Below are positions 45,897 through 58,198 of a stretch of DNA of 64,000 nucleotides, one piece after another; within the stretch, counting starts at the first letter, position 1; each line of letters starts with the position of its first letter. The position numbers and the translations under genes are program-made. The DNA is from Citrus sinensis (lineage: Eukaryota; Streptophyta; Magnoliopsida; Sapindales; Rutaceae), in the NCBI RefSeq assembly GCF_022201045.2, contig NC_068558.1, positions 992,001 to 1,056,000 of the forward strand, in the 5' to 3' direction. The notes under the pieces were generated by a model. The model saw nothing but the letters and a program-made list of their open reading frames with translations, was not told the DNA's origin and did no database searches.

Positions 45897-48800
45897 AGCC
45901 TTTGCTGCAAAAGAGTTTTTCAATGTATTATTGAGGGCTGTATAATTTTGTTTAGGGCTTAGGGCATTGACCAAGTCCAAGACGATCAGGCAAGGGGATC
46001 TTTTCTTAGACTTTTTGTAATTGCTTGATACGGGAAAGCAGTTTTGGGGCAAATATACAGGCAGCAGGCATGGTCGGTTCAAATTGTTCACTATAATTAT
46101 TCAGTCCTTGAATCTCCTTTTGCAAGAGGGACAAAAACTTTTCTATCAGGAAATTGTGTGTTGCCGTTTTAAACCAGTTCCCCATAGAAGAAATTGCACA
46201 TTTCTTTTTACTCTCCATATTGAAATGCTACTCTATCCTCTGTTTTCATTCAAATAAAGTTGCTCTTGGTGCTTGAAAATGTAGATGGGAACAAAATGAT
46301 CCATTTTGCCGAGTCTCTTAGAGAATCTGTCTGCGAGGAAAGGATGCATCTTCATTTGGAAGTAATTTCTTCTTCATTATTAGCACTTCGTATCTGGTGT
46401 GCTGTTGCATGATGAGACAAAAGCGTTTCTCTAAGCACAAACGTAGTCGCCCTTTTTATCTAATTGCCCTTCCTGATAATGTTCCATCTTTCTTGATATG
46501 GAAGTACTTCATGAAATGCAAGTTATGCAACCCAATAGGGGGGTGAATTGAGATTTTAAAATTTATGCAGTACAATTCGTACAATAATTTAATCTATAGT
46601 CTTAATCAATTCAAAAATAATAAATTCAATCAAACACAATATTAAAAGAGTAAAGGAAGAGAAAACAAACACAAGAATTTTTATGTGGTTTGGCTATCCC
46701 CGACTACCTCCAAGCTCACCCGGCTTGAGAATTTCACTATCTAAGCCTCCCAATACTTCAAATGTTTACAATTGAATTCCAAGGTGTCAATGGACCTTTA
46801 CAACAAGAGATTATCTCCCCAATCTCTTTACCCCAAGTGTTTTTCACACTTATACACTCACAATTTGATGAGAAATGAAAATTACAACAATAAAACTCTC
46901 TTTAAGAGTGGATAACAAATTATAGCTCAATGATGATTCAACAAATTATGATTTATGAAATGGAAGCTCAATATATGTTATATGATCTTGTTTTTCCTTG
47001 TATTAGTTCTTAAAATGAAGTTTGAGTTGAGTTTTTATAATTAAAGTCCTAAAACCAGCCGTTATAGGCAAATTCCCGCAACCAAGCGGTTAGCCGCTTG
47101 ATTTACCCGGCTAGCCGCTTGATTTACCCAGCTAGCCGCTCATGAACAGTGATATTACCGTTATTTTTGAATTTAGCTACAGTAACACTGTTCACTAAAA
47201 TTACACTTTTAGCCTAAAATGTTCTATAATTGTATTACGACCCACAACGTCATTAAACTTTGTAAATAAGTTCAATTTCAGAATTTCCTAAGAATAGTTA
47301 TCTTTCCTTTCCAAAATTTTTTGAAATTATGATATGGCCCCAAAGATATTATTATTTTTCAAAAAGGTCCTTTTCAACATAATACCCATATTTTTTAAAG
47401 TTCTCAAAATCTTTCACTTTAGTCCAACATATTCATAAATTATAGTATGACCCAAAACATTTCAAATATTTGTAAAAAGGTCCAACTCCGAAATTCAATA
47501 ATAATACTTATTAAAATCAAAGATTTCAAAACTTTGCATTTAAGTCCAAAATACTCAAAACCACAAGGTACTTTATCTTATAAAAATAAAACCTTTTTGT
47601 TTATAAAAAGTATTTCATAAAATTAATCTCTTGAGCTTCTCAAGTGCTAAATCATGCATCAATTAAATCATACCGGCTTTACAAAAATTTATCGCACTAA
47701 TTTGTCCGTTGAGCTCTAAACTTTATTCTTGATTTCGCCGTTGTCCATTGAGTGTCTTGAGCTTGATTTCACTGTATTCACTTGCATAAATATTACCCTT
47801 CAAAAACTAGTGAAAATGTGAAATATAATATTTATTAAATCACTTAATACATATGTTTGTTATCATCAAAATTATATTATGTATAGCCCTTTAGGCTAAC
47901 ACTTTATGCCCATATTAAAAGTCTCATGTCTTGTCTTCATTTATACAAAGGCTTACCGTGTCACCCTTTTTTTTTTGTCGCATTCCTTTAGTCTTTAGCA
48001 TATCTTTCCACCCAAAAAGGGAGTAAAGATTCATGATTCCCCCAAAGTATGTTTGAGAAGGATCTTTCCCTTGCTCAAGACTAGTATGATCAAGGAATTA
48101 CTAAGGATACCAAATTATTCTCCTTCCCTCTCTCGAGTATGATCAACCATGTTTACTTCGAAGAAGGCCACAATAAATAAAGTAATCTCCTTTAGCCAAG
48201 TTGGCATTAGGAGAATTTTGTTGTGTCCATTCCTTTGGGCTTAATATCTATGTTGGCTAACGTTGTAGCTAACACAATGCCCAAGTTTTCCAAGTGCAAT
48301 ACAATTTCCTTTCCTTTAATAATGAGATTGGAATAATTATTTCGGACTATTGTTCTTCTTCTTGTTATGAGGAGAATAATTCTCAAATAAATTTGCCTTG
48401 GAATTGAAATACTTCTTTATATGGAAAAACAATGTTCACATAACAATGAAAATCTCTTAATTCCATTTTCGGTCGAAAGGATGTGTTCTTTGGGTGGGTG
48501 ACACTTTTCTTTATAGACATCACACCACACAACACGATAAATAATCGCGTCTATTCATTTTTGGACTACTTTAACACGATTACATGTTTATGACATGAAT
48601 ATTAATTTGTCAGTTTATCATATTTTATACTTCGGATGAATTATTAATTATTGCGTTGTAATAATTTAATTTTATAATTGTTAGTTTATATTTTTTTTAT
48701 ATCTTGGATTAGTTTAAGTTTGTACATTGTTTATAATTTATTATTATCATATGTATTATTTTTATTTTTAAAAAAATTGAATTATGATAGTATTTCCATC

Positions 48801-49411
48801 GGTAATTAGGTTGTTAATCATATAATCATGTCTTAATCGTACCAAACAGTAACGTGTTAAATGTGTTGTATATTGTCTTGTATACCGGTTTATTAAGTGG
48901 GTTGTTCTCGTATTTTAATTTTTTGACATGATTAATAATTGTGTCATCTGTGTTTACTTAAATTTGACTATCACCTGATAGTCATTAGTTTTGGCATTTA
49001 AACTCATCAATGCTATGGCTCAACTAGCCTTTCACTTCAGTCGCAACTTTCTCCACTTGAGCATATGATATTGAATTTGTTCATGTGATCGTAAACATAA
49101 ATAGGATGGAGATTACGATAATAATGAGACGTGAGCGAAGAAAAATAGAACAAACGTTCTAGCTTCATAGAACACATAGTACACACTTGTGAAGCTACAC
49201 AGTCATCACTGGATTACACATCCATGTCTTGCATGGGACTCCTGATTATTTGTTGTTTTATTTATGTTATGTGTGCTGTGTAGCTTTAAGCTTCTGCAAA
49301 CACCAAACAGAAAAATGAGAAAAGGAAAAAAGAAAAAAAGATACAATGATAAACAATTAAAAAAAAGGAAAAAAAAAAGTTGGCTTAGTTGAAATTAGAA
49401 ACTTGCCATAT
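45897..49411. other. Intergenic DNA with repeat-like sequence
   Basis: After the hydrolase 3' UTR (to about 46,275), the stretch 46,530-47,900 has the look of a dispersed element: it opens CAACCCAATAGGGGGGTGAA and includes GGCTATCCCCGACTACCTCC, then many low-complexity phrases. I found no convincing ends or coding parts. About 48,530-48,980 carries scattered ACACGAT words similar to 17,600-17,990. No gene was seen. Confidence 0.4.
47091..47140. repeat. 21-bp tandem repeat, about 2.4 copies
   Basis: Units at 47091-47111, 47112-47132 and a partial at 47133-47140, each TAGCCGCTTGATTTACCC(G/A)G plus C. It lies in the repeat-like block. Confidence 0.8.
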
Positions 49412-49858
49412 TTATAAGCAGCGAGGGCCACGGCATTCGTCGTCACTCTCACTTTCACTGCAGCTGGAGTACTCTACGGTGCCGAAGCTGTCTCTGCACT
49501 TCAGCTTCCTCCTGTGAGTAGTCTTCCCATGGGATCCATGGTGTTTGCCATAGTAGCCAGTAACAGCAGGAGCAGGGCCATAGGTCCCAGTCAGGTTGGC
49601 GCCTGTGCCCACTCCATAGTTGGAATGAGAGGCTTGCTGATAGCCAGTCAATGGGGGCTTACCCGTGTTGTAGCTGTAGCCAAGAGCTGGGTTTGTGGTG
49701 TGGCCGTAATACTGAGTCTGATTCTGGGATCCGGCCACTGCAGGTTTTGTGTAGTAGGATTGGCTACCTGCTATTCCAGCGGTCGTGTATTGGCTTTCGG
49801 TATAGCTACTGAAAGCTTGGCTTTCATATTCATTCCCATCTCTGTAACACTGGGCCAT
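49412..49858 (-). CDS. Disordered Tyr/Gln/Gly-rich protein, copy A
   Basis: Single-exon frame of 148 residues. It begins MAQCYRDGNEYESQAFSSYT, has a Tyr, Gln, Gly, Thr and Asn-rich centre (SQNQTQYYGHTT, GTYGPAPAVTGYYG) and turns basic (KHHGSHGKTTHRRKLK). It ends with an acidic Ser cluster (SSCSESESDDECRG, then PRCL). No domain is recognised; composition suggests a disordered protein. The GC content is well above its flanks and the start sits in GCCATGG. A TATA box CCTATATATATG lies at about 49,945-49,957, some 95 nt upstream. The plan QCY head, low-complexity middle, Arg/Lys patch and Ser-Glu-Asp tail is shared with the plus-strand gene 4.1 kb away, so I treat them as paralogues. Function unknown. 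Confidence 0.8.
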   Translation of the reverse strand: MAQCYRDGNEYESQAFSSYTESQYTTAGIAGSQSYYTKPAVAGSQNQTQYYGHTTNPALGYSYNTGKPPLTGYQQASHSNYGVGTGANLTGTYGPAPAVTGYYGKHHGSHGKTTHRRKLKCRDSFGTVEYSSCSESESDDECRGPRCL

Positions 49859-52800
49859 GGCAACCTGGGGAAGTGTTTAAGAAGCTTATGGTTTTTCTTG
49901 CGGTCTGTTTTTGATTGCCTGGTTATCAAGTCCGGTTTGGAAACACATATATATAGGCAACGTGCAAGTGGGATTCCCCCACTTCAATTAGATCATCTTT
50001 GTCCTTTGAATATGCTTCCTTTTGCAAGTGGAGGGTGGAGCATATTACACAGTGGTCGTTACTTTACTTTTTCGAAGTATCCTTTGATCGAATAAGTTTA
50101 AGGTTCTGTTTGTGATTGCCTTTGGAACGTTGAAAATTAATTTTGTCATTTTATAGTAGATTTTGAAAAGGAGGGGAAGAAGTAATTTTTCAAAATTTAA
50201 TTTTAAAAATTATTTTTATACTTAGTACAATTTTATATATATTTAAAATTATCTTTATTAATTAAAAAATAAATTCATTAACTTTAATGAGATTATTATT
50301 ATTACCACCAATTATTTTGAGATGACAAAGTAAAAAATAAAATTACTAATATAAAATATTTATTTTAGTTATCAATTATTATATATATACAATTAAAATT
50401 ATTTTATATACATGTTTATAAATATGTAAATAACTTTTATTCAATATTATGTCTAATTAAATTATTTATTTTCTAACAATAATTTAATAGTAAAATTTAT
50501 TAAATATATATGAATATTTTTAAAATTTATAATACTTTAAAAAATATACTTATAAAAAATTTAATTAATTTTTATCATATTTAATTATTTTTACAGCACG
50601 TTAACATTCATTATTTTAAAAGTTTCAGGATCACCAAACTAATCCTACGTGTACCATCTCTGGTTAATGCCTTTTGTCTTCAAATAAAAATTAGTTTAAT
50701 GCTGTAGGACTGGACACGATCATTACATCTCTGCATGACATAACCATAACTTGAGCAATTGTTTTGGGCCCACTATATACAGTTTTACAAGAAGAGGAAT
50801 GCTGGTCATTATTAGTTGTTCGAATCGTCCCAAAAATCTTTTGTTTTGGGAGTTTTTTTTTTTTTCAGAAATTAGATTTATGTATCATTTTTTTTATTTT
50901 CTTTATTTCAGATATTAGAATTTTATTATATTAACACAATTCAAGTTTTGCCCTTTTAGTAAATTTGCATGTTAGGATTAGAATAAAGGCAGGTAGAACC
51001 CTAAATGTGAAATGGTTGCTTATTATTATAAATTTTCTCATTGAGAATTCTGTGATAATTTTTTTCCTTTGCTTAGTTTTGCCCCCACACAATCTCAACT
51101 ATATATGTCTTTTAAGTAGATATCTAATCATATGAAATAGCATCTTAATATCAAAGTGCGTTATAGCATAAAACGGCTGGTGTTACGTTACGTTTAACGT
51201 AACGTACGCCACACACAGCAACAATTGTGGATCCCACCATGGAAACTGTTGCTGTGTGTGGATGTACGTTACGTTCGTTTAACGTAACGGGATCCCCATA
51301 AAACATGTAGTAACAAAACAAGTTTAATTTGAGGCATCATTAATTATGTACGAGGTAACCACAGATCATGACACGGCTTCAAAGGTTACGCAAGGAAGAA
51401 CATCAGTACCGTTGACGGTCTGATTATAAGAGAAACTTCAACTATAAAATCTTCAATACTCATTTAAATAGTCAGATTTGTGGGGTGAGTGCGTATTAAT
51501 TGATATCAAACAGACATTATATCAGGCATATATATATATATACTCATATTGAATCAGTGATCAATGTAAATATACTCGTAGCACCCAAAATCTTTTCTTA
51601 GGACTCTCATCATAATCCTCATGTATTGTGATGTTATTATTCTCAATAAAAAATTTTTTGTTTTATATAAGAAGTCTTGAAATCTAGAATGCTACTTATA
51701 CCAAAACTGAGAGAGGGATTTTTTTTGCAGGTTAATTATTATAACTATTTTATTTGCAAACAATGAATTATGCTCTTGTGAAAAACTGAAGCGAATAAGG
51801 AGATGAAAAAGGTTTTCTTTCTTTCGGATAAATCAACCGTCAAGTGCTCAAATAAACAAAGATGAGTAAGACTTATAATAGCTGAATAGAATTAATTATT
51901 CAATCATTGAATAAGAGACATGCATAATACATGGCTCAATGCCCATGTCCGTCATGGGCGTTTTATTTACTTACTATAATTAAACTATATATGGTTGCCA
52001 GGCGCCTTAAATTCATTTGATTGTATATATATCACCATCCTTAGTAAGCTTTTGCCATTTCATGGCTAGAGTGATGGCTTTTGATCTTCATCATGGTGGT
52101 CATGGTTCTTATTATTGATTTTATATACATGCACACATTTAGCAAGGAGTTACACACACACACACACGCGCACACATGACCATATTGCATACGTTTTTGC
52201 ATTTTTCTGTTTTCTTTTAATCGGTCCATTCTTGTTCTTACACTTTTATATATATGCATATGGAATATGCGTTATTATTGGGGAATCGAAAACGTAGATA
52301 TATAATACTATAATAGATGGGGAATCATGTTGTCTGCCGCAAGAACCATTGATCACTTGAGAGAATCTGACCCTAAAGAATATATTTTGTTTGCATGACA
52401 GCATGAGGCGAAAAGAAAGATTAAAGTTGGACGCAGCCTGCCGGTTACGTAAAAGAAAATTGCATACTCGTTTAATTTGCATCGTGAGAAAAAAATATCA
52501 CATATTTTTAGTTAATTTTTTTAATAAAAAATAGTGATTTTCTTATTATTTATCTAAGTATTAATTAAAATGTTGGAAATATAAGTTTTAATATTTAAGT
52601 CATGAATTTACACATTGAATAATAAGTGTGTCGTATGAGTGTTCAAAATAATTATATAATGTTAACTTGTAAAAAATTATCTTTAATAATAATTCATATG
52701 ATGGACATTTTTATAACAAAATTTTATTAGAATTAGAGTTTTTAAAATGTAAATAATATCCACCTAATTAAAAAGAAGAAAAAAAAAGACTCACTGAATT

Positions 52801-53993
52801 TAATAAACTCTACAAACTCACCATTAAAACTTGAAATTTTAATTCTTACTCAATAAACCCGACGTAATGCCCAATATCCCACTAAATTGAAAATATTAAT
52901 ATAATTCCCTGAAATTAAATCTCTGAATAACTACTATCCTATTTCCTTCAAATCCTTTCTGTCTAATAGGAAAGTTTGATTGAATTTGACTGAAAATTTC
53001 TTCCTTTTAATTTTGGCCTATTAGAAGCTAATGTCAATCTAAATTTCGTCTCGAATTCATAATTTGGTTACAAATTTAAAATTACGCCTGTAAGCTAAAT
53101 GGTAAAAGTACTCATTTCTTCAAGTACCAAGATTTTGACCTATTTTTTCTTCTTTTTTTTTTCAAATAATCACTACTCTACCTACTCACTTCAACGTTTC
53201 ACATAATTTTTATTTTTAACCGACATGTTTTTTTTCAATCCATTCTAATTTCTCAGATAATACCCTCATAGACGTCCTATTTCTAATTCCGAATCCAACA
53301 AACAATTGAGTTGAGTTGGTAACGTTGTACGTACATTTTTTTTTTCATTATGTTATACAGATTTATAATTTACAAAATTTTATTTTTTTTGTTAGATTAG
53401 GCTTTAAAAGTTGGGCTTATAGAATTTAAAACTTTAAAAATATGTGTAAAATATATATATTAGTTGTAATAATATATTTCATTAATTTTTTTAAGTATTT
53501 CTTAAGATTTTCTAATTGGACTTAGGATTTTTAGATGAAACTCGAGCTTATTTGAATATTTATAAAATATGCTCATGTCCGGCTAAGTCTTCTCTAAAAC
53601 ATTCAAGTTCAGGTCGGGCAGGTTTTCTATACCGTCTTTACTCTAAAGAACGAGAATCTTTTTATAGATAAATAAATATATATATATATATATTTCCTTA
53701 ATTATTGCAATTAAGTAGTTTTAATAATAAAGGTTATTTTCAATAATAATGATAATAAAAAGGGTGGATCATATTCAAAGATGCCTCTTTTCACTGGACT
53801 CGGAATAAGGTGCTGTCTAAGCCCATACCTGAAAAACAGATTCCAAAGGCTAAATTGATGTGACGAGAGTTAAAATGCGAGAGAAATCCCTCTTAGTCCA
53901 TGCCTATATATTTGCTCCAACTCACAGCCATCGAGAGCCAAGCAAGCAAGAGCAAGCATAGGCGAATAGAAAAAATACTTGGGCACAATCGCC
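49859..53993. other. Region between the divergent disordered-protein genes
   Basis: Very AT-rich. It includes a MITE-like AT region at 50,100-50,600, a snapback element (listed separately), a (CA)n tract at 52,152-52,175, and about 53,390-53,640, where hAT-like subterminal words (AAGTTGGGC, GTCGGGCAGG) occur without clear ends. Both flanking promoters point outward. The plus-strand gene has a TATA-like CTATATAT at 53,904-53,911. Confidence 0.45.
51182..51288. mobile_element. Snapback MITE-like element with ACGT-rich arms
   Basis: Arms 51182-51226 and 51244-51288 are near-complementary (GTTACGTTACGTTTAACGTA on the left, and CACACACAGCAACA shared in inverted form) with a loop of about 17 nt. 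The outer parts are built from GTTACGTTA words. It has the same size and build as the element at 35.7 kb but a different sequence. Confidence 0.65.
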
Positions 53994-54604
53994 ATGGCCT
54001 CAACGCAATGCTACAAGCCAGTTGAGCAAACATGCTACCAAGGCCAGTACTATGAGTATGACAGCTCAGTGGCTCACAAAACCCAAGCAACACAGCCCTC
54101 ATTGGTCAAAACCCAGACCCAATGCACCACCAAAACCGAGGCCTACTATGGCGAAACCCAAACCAACAATCCAAGTCCAAACAACGGCTATGGCTATGGC
54201 CACCCTCACAGCCAGAGCCACGGTAACTATGTGGAGCAAAGCAAAGCTCATGGATCCACCACTGCTGTCTGTGTGGACCAAAACAAGGTCCATGGACATG
54301 GGCAAGGCCGCGCCCATTCATCCAATTCCACTGGTTTGAATGTGACGGCAGCAACGGCATCAGGATGCCATGGAAATGGAAGCAAGAGGAGCGGTGTGCC
54401 CAGGAGGAGGAGTCTGTTACAGAAGCTCAAGGATGGACTCTCTGGTGGTGACAGCAGCAGCAGCAGTGACAGTGAGAGCGATGGTGAACACTCCTCGAGG
54501 AGAAGCCCAAATGTACGTTAATTTTTTCATCGACATTAACTTGATTTTATTTAACACATTGAAAAATTATAATTTGCTCTGTGGTTATTCTGCAGCACTG
54601 CTAA
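53994..54604 (+). CDS. Disordered Tyr/Gln/His-rich protein, copy B
   Basis: Exon 1 is 53994-54512 (173 codons). It begins MASTQCYKPVEQTCYQGQYY and continues with Thr/Gln/Asn/His-rich sequence (TKTEAYYGETQTNN, HPHSQSHGNYVEQS, HGHGQGRAHSS). A basic stretch (SKRSGVPRRRSLLQKLKDGL) follows, then SSSSSDSESDGEHSSRR. The start is in GCCATGG. If unspliced it stops two codons after AAT-GTACGT (ending SPNVR). A good 83-nt intron (54513-54595, GTACGT...TTCTGCAG) would instead join a 9-nt coding exon, 54596-54604, giving SPNHC and a total of 175 residues, close to the PRCL end of copy A. I favour the spliced form. No known domain; function unknown. Confidence 0.78.
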
Positions 54605-55767
54605 ACATCCACTGAGCTGAAGGTCCCTCTCGCAGCGTACGTATCGACTAAATAAAATGAGTATGAAAATCAATAAAAACCCATGTGACATGTGGTGTGA
54701 TTGTCTTTCCTAAATTAATGTTACTACCTTCTCTACGAATCGAATAAAATAATTATGTTAAATCTGATGATCATAAATCTGTCGATCCGGCCGCGACAGT
54801 TTTTTTTTTTTTTTTTTCCTTCGTTACTGTACTTGAAACCTAGCACATTTTATATACAATTTCATTTTAGACATAAATATATAACTAACCCTAAACAGCG
54901 GCACCTGCAAGAAGAACTAAATAAATATACAGCGTTACAACACAAATGTTGTAACCAAGCATGCATAAAGACTAAACATGCATAATGGTAATTAAATATC
55001 TCAAATTAAAAAACAATTGTTTAATTTATTATTACTTCATGAAATTAAGTCATGGTAAATATAAATTAAAAAGAGACCAAATATGAAGTCCGATCGTCCT
55101 GCTCACCAGTTGTCAAACATAAAACTAACAGAAATGGAATGCTCGATCGCTAGCTCGTCATTTATTGTTTGTGCGTAATTGTGTCCAAAAGCTTAATACC
55201 AAATCATACATAATTGCGATCAGTTACATAAATATTAATTGGCTGTGTAGGATGATCATGAGCAAACCCAGATGGCCCATTGTGCATGCAAGTTGCAGGC
55301 TTGCATGCAGCTTGGTTTAATTTTGATTTTTGAGAGTAACAGTGCAAAAATCTGATAAATATCTTAAGGCTAGCTGTGTGTGTGTGTTCTTTTTGCACCA
55401 CCGAATCACATCACGAATGGAGCTTGATCTGTTGATATCACATCCGGTCGTCTGTGATGCAGTTTATTCAATTTCTCTGAAGAATGCCAAGAGATAATAA
55501 AACTACTTATACAGATTCGAAATTAAAATTGTATACGTATTGATTTTTATTCCTCAATAAATATGCAAACTGATGAAAACATTATTATTAATAATTAAAT
55601 TTCCCTGTAGGGGTAATACAGAGAAGCTGGAACACCCTTATTATTTGCACCGCTAACTTAATTGAAACACAATCAAAGTACTGTAATTATCGAATAAATT
55701 AGGAATTCCAAGAAAATAAAAAGAGTAATAGTAATTCAAATGGGACAAGAAATAATATTAGTTAATG
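54605..55767. other. Intergenic DNA between copy B and the microprotein gene
   Basis: It holds the copy B 3' UTR and a T18 run at about 54,801-54,818. The frames at 54755-54985 and 55204-55401 have no domain. Confidence 0.45.
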
Positions 55768-55914
55768 CTAATCTGCTGGGTCCCAACTCTCTATTTTCTT
55801 GCGAAGCTCGTTAGCAGTATCGTACTCCAGTTTTGTAAGAAATGTTAAAACAACTAATGCGAGAATGACTGAGACCACTAGCCATGCCCATGATGTGAAC
55901 TTGGACACTGCCAT
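55768..55914 (-). CDS. 48-residue single-pass microprotein
   Basis: A short intact frame: MAVSKFTSWAWLVVSVILAL, VVLTFLTKLEYDTANELRKK, IESWDPAD. A hydrophobic helix (about residues 9-27) is followed by a charged tail. The basic head and long helix could be a signal anchor with the tail on one side of a membrane, or a cleaved signal peptide releasing a peptide of about 20 residues. A TATA box (GTATAAATAAG, about 55,957-55,967) stands 45-55 nt upstream of the ATG. The composition is protein-like and GC is higher than the flanks. I do not recognise the family. A small secreted or membrane peptide is the best reading; expression is unproven. Confidence 0.6.
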   Translation of the reverse strand: MAVSKFTSWAWLVVSVILALVVLTFLTKLEYDTANELRKKIESWDPAD

Positions 55915-55956
55915 GAATGATTTAATTAACTCACCACTCGACTCGACTCATCAACT

Positions 55957-55967
55957 CTTATTTATAC
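55957..55967 (-). promoter_or_regulatory. TATA box of the microprotein gene
   Basis: The minus strand reads GTATAAATAAG 43-53 nt before the ATG, a short but normal distance for a plant gene with a small leader. Confidence 0.5.
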
Positions 55968-58198
55968 TCATCTTATAATTAGTACCAACATTACATTACA
56001 TGTGGCTTGTTTCACCAAACAGTTAAACCACTTTACCTCGTCCACTCATTTTCCCATTTGTTCTCTCACTCACATGTATAATGCATCGTTTGATGTTTAT
56101 CACCTAGTAGAAAAATTTTAAAATTAATTAATACATGCGTGATATGTGTCGTTGAATTTAATATAATTATTATTTTTATAATAATTTTTTAAATAAATAT
56201 ATACATATTATAATATTATTTATTTATTATATAATTAATATAATATATCAGATATATTTTAAAATTTCTCTACTTAATATGCTTATAAAAACTACATTCA
56301 TACTTGAACTTTTGTCATATCCTTCTCATCTCTCGATTAATCTTTTCGGTGTTACAATAAATGCAGCCCAGTCCTCTCGACCTCAAGTCACAATTTTTTG
56401 TTTTTTGTTTTATTTCATCATCATAATTTCTGCACCTTCACTTCATAGTATGTGTTGTTTCGTAGTTGTTTCCAGCTGGCCCCTTTATTGAAACTAAGCG
56501 GCTTTTAATAGTTATTTTACCTAACCAGCATAACATATGTTTTCTTTTCTCTACCCCACCAAACAGTTTTAATCGCTTTACCACGCCTACTTTTTTTATT
56601 CATTTGTTCACATTTATGATTTGAGATTTTAATTATCTCACAAGCTTCTCGAAGATGGTGGAGTATTTTATTTTTAATTAGAGTCAATTATAGTATATAT
56701 TTTAATCTTTTATTTTCAGTATAATTATGATTTAATTTTTTTTAAAGTTAATATAGAGAAATAGATTTACGCTATAAATAAGGAGGTCATGTCATTATTA
56801 GTTGAAATCTAATTATTCAATAAAAACCCTTATTCATAATTCTTCTAAGATTATCTTTCAAACTCTCATAGAGTTATTAGAATTAGAACGTTATCTAATC
56901 TCATTGTAAAAATATTATCAAAATCTCATTAAATCATTTAGATTAGAACGAGATGTAATTACGCTTTGATTGAAGCGTAATACAGTCACGTTGGCTTGGG
57001 TCATTCCTAAAATGATATCTAATATTTATTTATCCTATCAATCTATTTCCACTAACCCACTACGTCAATTGGTATTAAAGAGGTTCTCTGTCAGTCGTAC
57101 AGCTTTCCTAGCTACCCATATTCATCCCTATCGAATCACAAAAAAAAAAAAAAAATCCTCAAATTGAAAACTCTAGCCACCACACCCACCATCATCACTG
57201 TTGGCGACACAACCACCATCCATCACCACAATTCAATCAACTGCCGCCAGTACCCAATGGTGTATCTAGAAAAATAATTTACCATGAGCTAAATTAGATA
57301 ATAGTAAAATATGAAAAATTAAAATTTTAAATATATAAAATATTTGCTAATACATTTATAATTATTCTCTACGTATTTTCGTATTTTAAAAATGTTATGC
57401 AATAGACTCATTATCAATATTATTAAATTTATTGTTTCCTATATAAACAACTAAACTATCATTTATCCCATCCGATTCCAAAGATAATTCTTCATGAGTT
57501 TCATTACTAAAAACGTTCGCTCTAATGATATTATAGAGTCTGGAAGAATTAATCCTATTTTTGAGAATATAAAATATTTTGAGTGGTGGGCTATCATTAT
57601 TTTTAATTAAAATATAAGTTTTTATAATTCTTAAAAGTTAAATTTTAAATTTTGTGGGGTTTATAATTTATAGTGATTATTTTAATAAATTTTTTATGGG
57701 GGCTAATTAGAAAATTAAAATATTTTTCTTTTTTAATTTTAGAATTTTGTTTGGCCAGTGGGGGCTGGTCACATGCTACATCCGCCCCAGCCAATACCGG
57801 CCTTCCCAGCCCTCATGACCAAAATTCAACCAACCGTCGTGCAATCACCATGCAAAAGCAACCTAATTCCAGGCAAAACCAACTTTACAAATACTTGAAA
57901 AAATTAAATATAAATTAAAACCATATATCTCTCTAGCTTTTACATCTATTTCGATCTTTGGTTCCTCGTCAAAAGTCTTGTAAAATGCCAAAAATGTAGC
58001 TGTTACGGCTAATTAAAATTTACAAATGAAAAATTAAGATAAAGTTACTTATTAATTAAGTTAAATAGATAAAAACATATAAATTAAAATGTAAATCATA
58101 TATCTCCACAGAGAACACGTATCTAAACTAGTACACATTAAAGACTCTAATATGCTTAGATAAAGCGTATTGCGATATGAGCTTATAAATCGACCACT
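55968..58198. other. Intergenic DNA with retroelement debris
   Basis: Mostly AT-rich. A likely LTR fossil lies at 56.7-57.2 kb (listed). About 57,560-57,860 has phrases such as GGGGGCTAATTAG, GCCAGTGGGGGCTGGTC and CTACATCCGCCCCAGCC, which look like dispersed-repeat sequence. No host gene was found. Confidence 0.4.
56700..57170 (+). mobile_element. Probable LTR retroelement fossil
   Basis: TATAAATAAGGAGGTCATG (near 56,775) and AATAAAAACC (near 56,820) resemble an LTR promoter and poly-A region. Further on, AATTGGTATTAAAG (about 57,066) recalls a primer-binding site of the initiator-Met tRNA type. It looks old, incomplete and broken, and its left end and family cannot be fixed. Confidence 0.3.

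Noticed and set aside
49514-50095. 193-codon plus-strand frame opposite disordered-protein copy A
   Set aside because: Antisense shadow; the minus frame has the start context, TATA box and a paralogue.
54022-54360. Several open frames overlapping copy B on both strands
   Set aside because: Products of its biased composition (CCA/GGC-rich third frames); only one frame matches copy A in plan.
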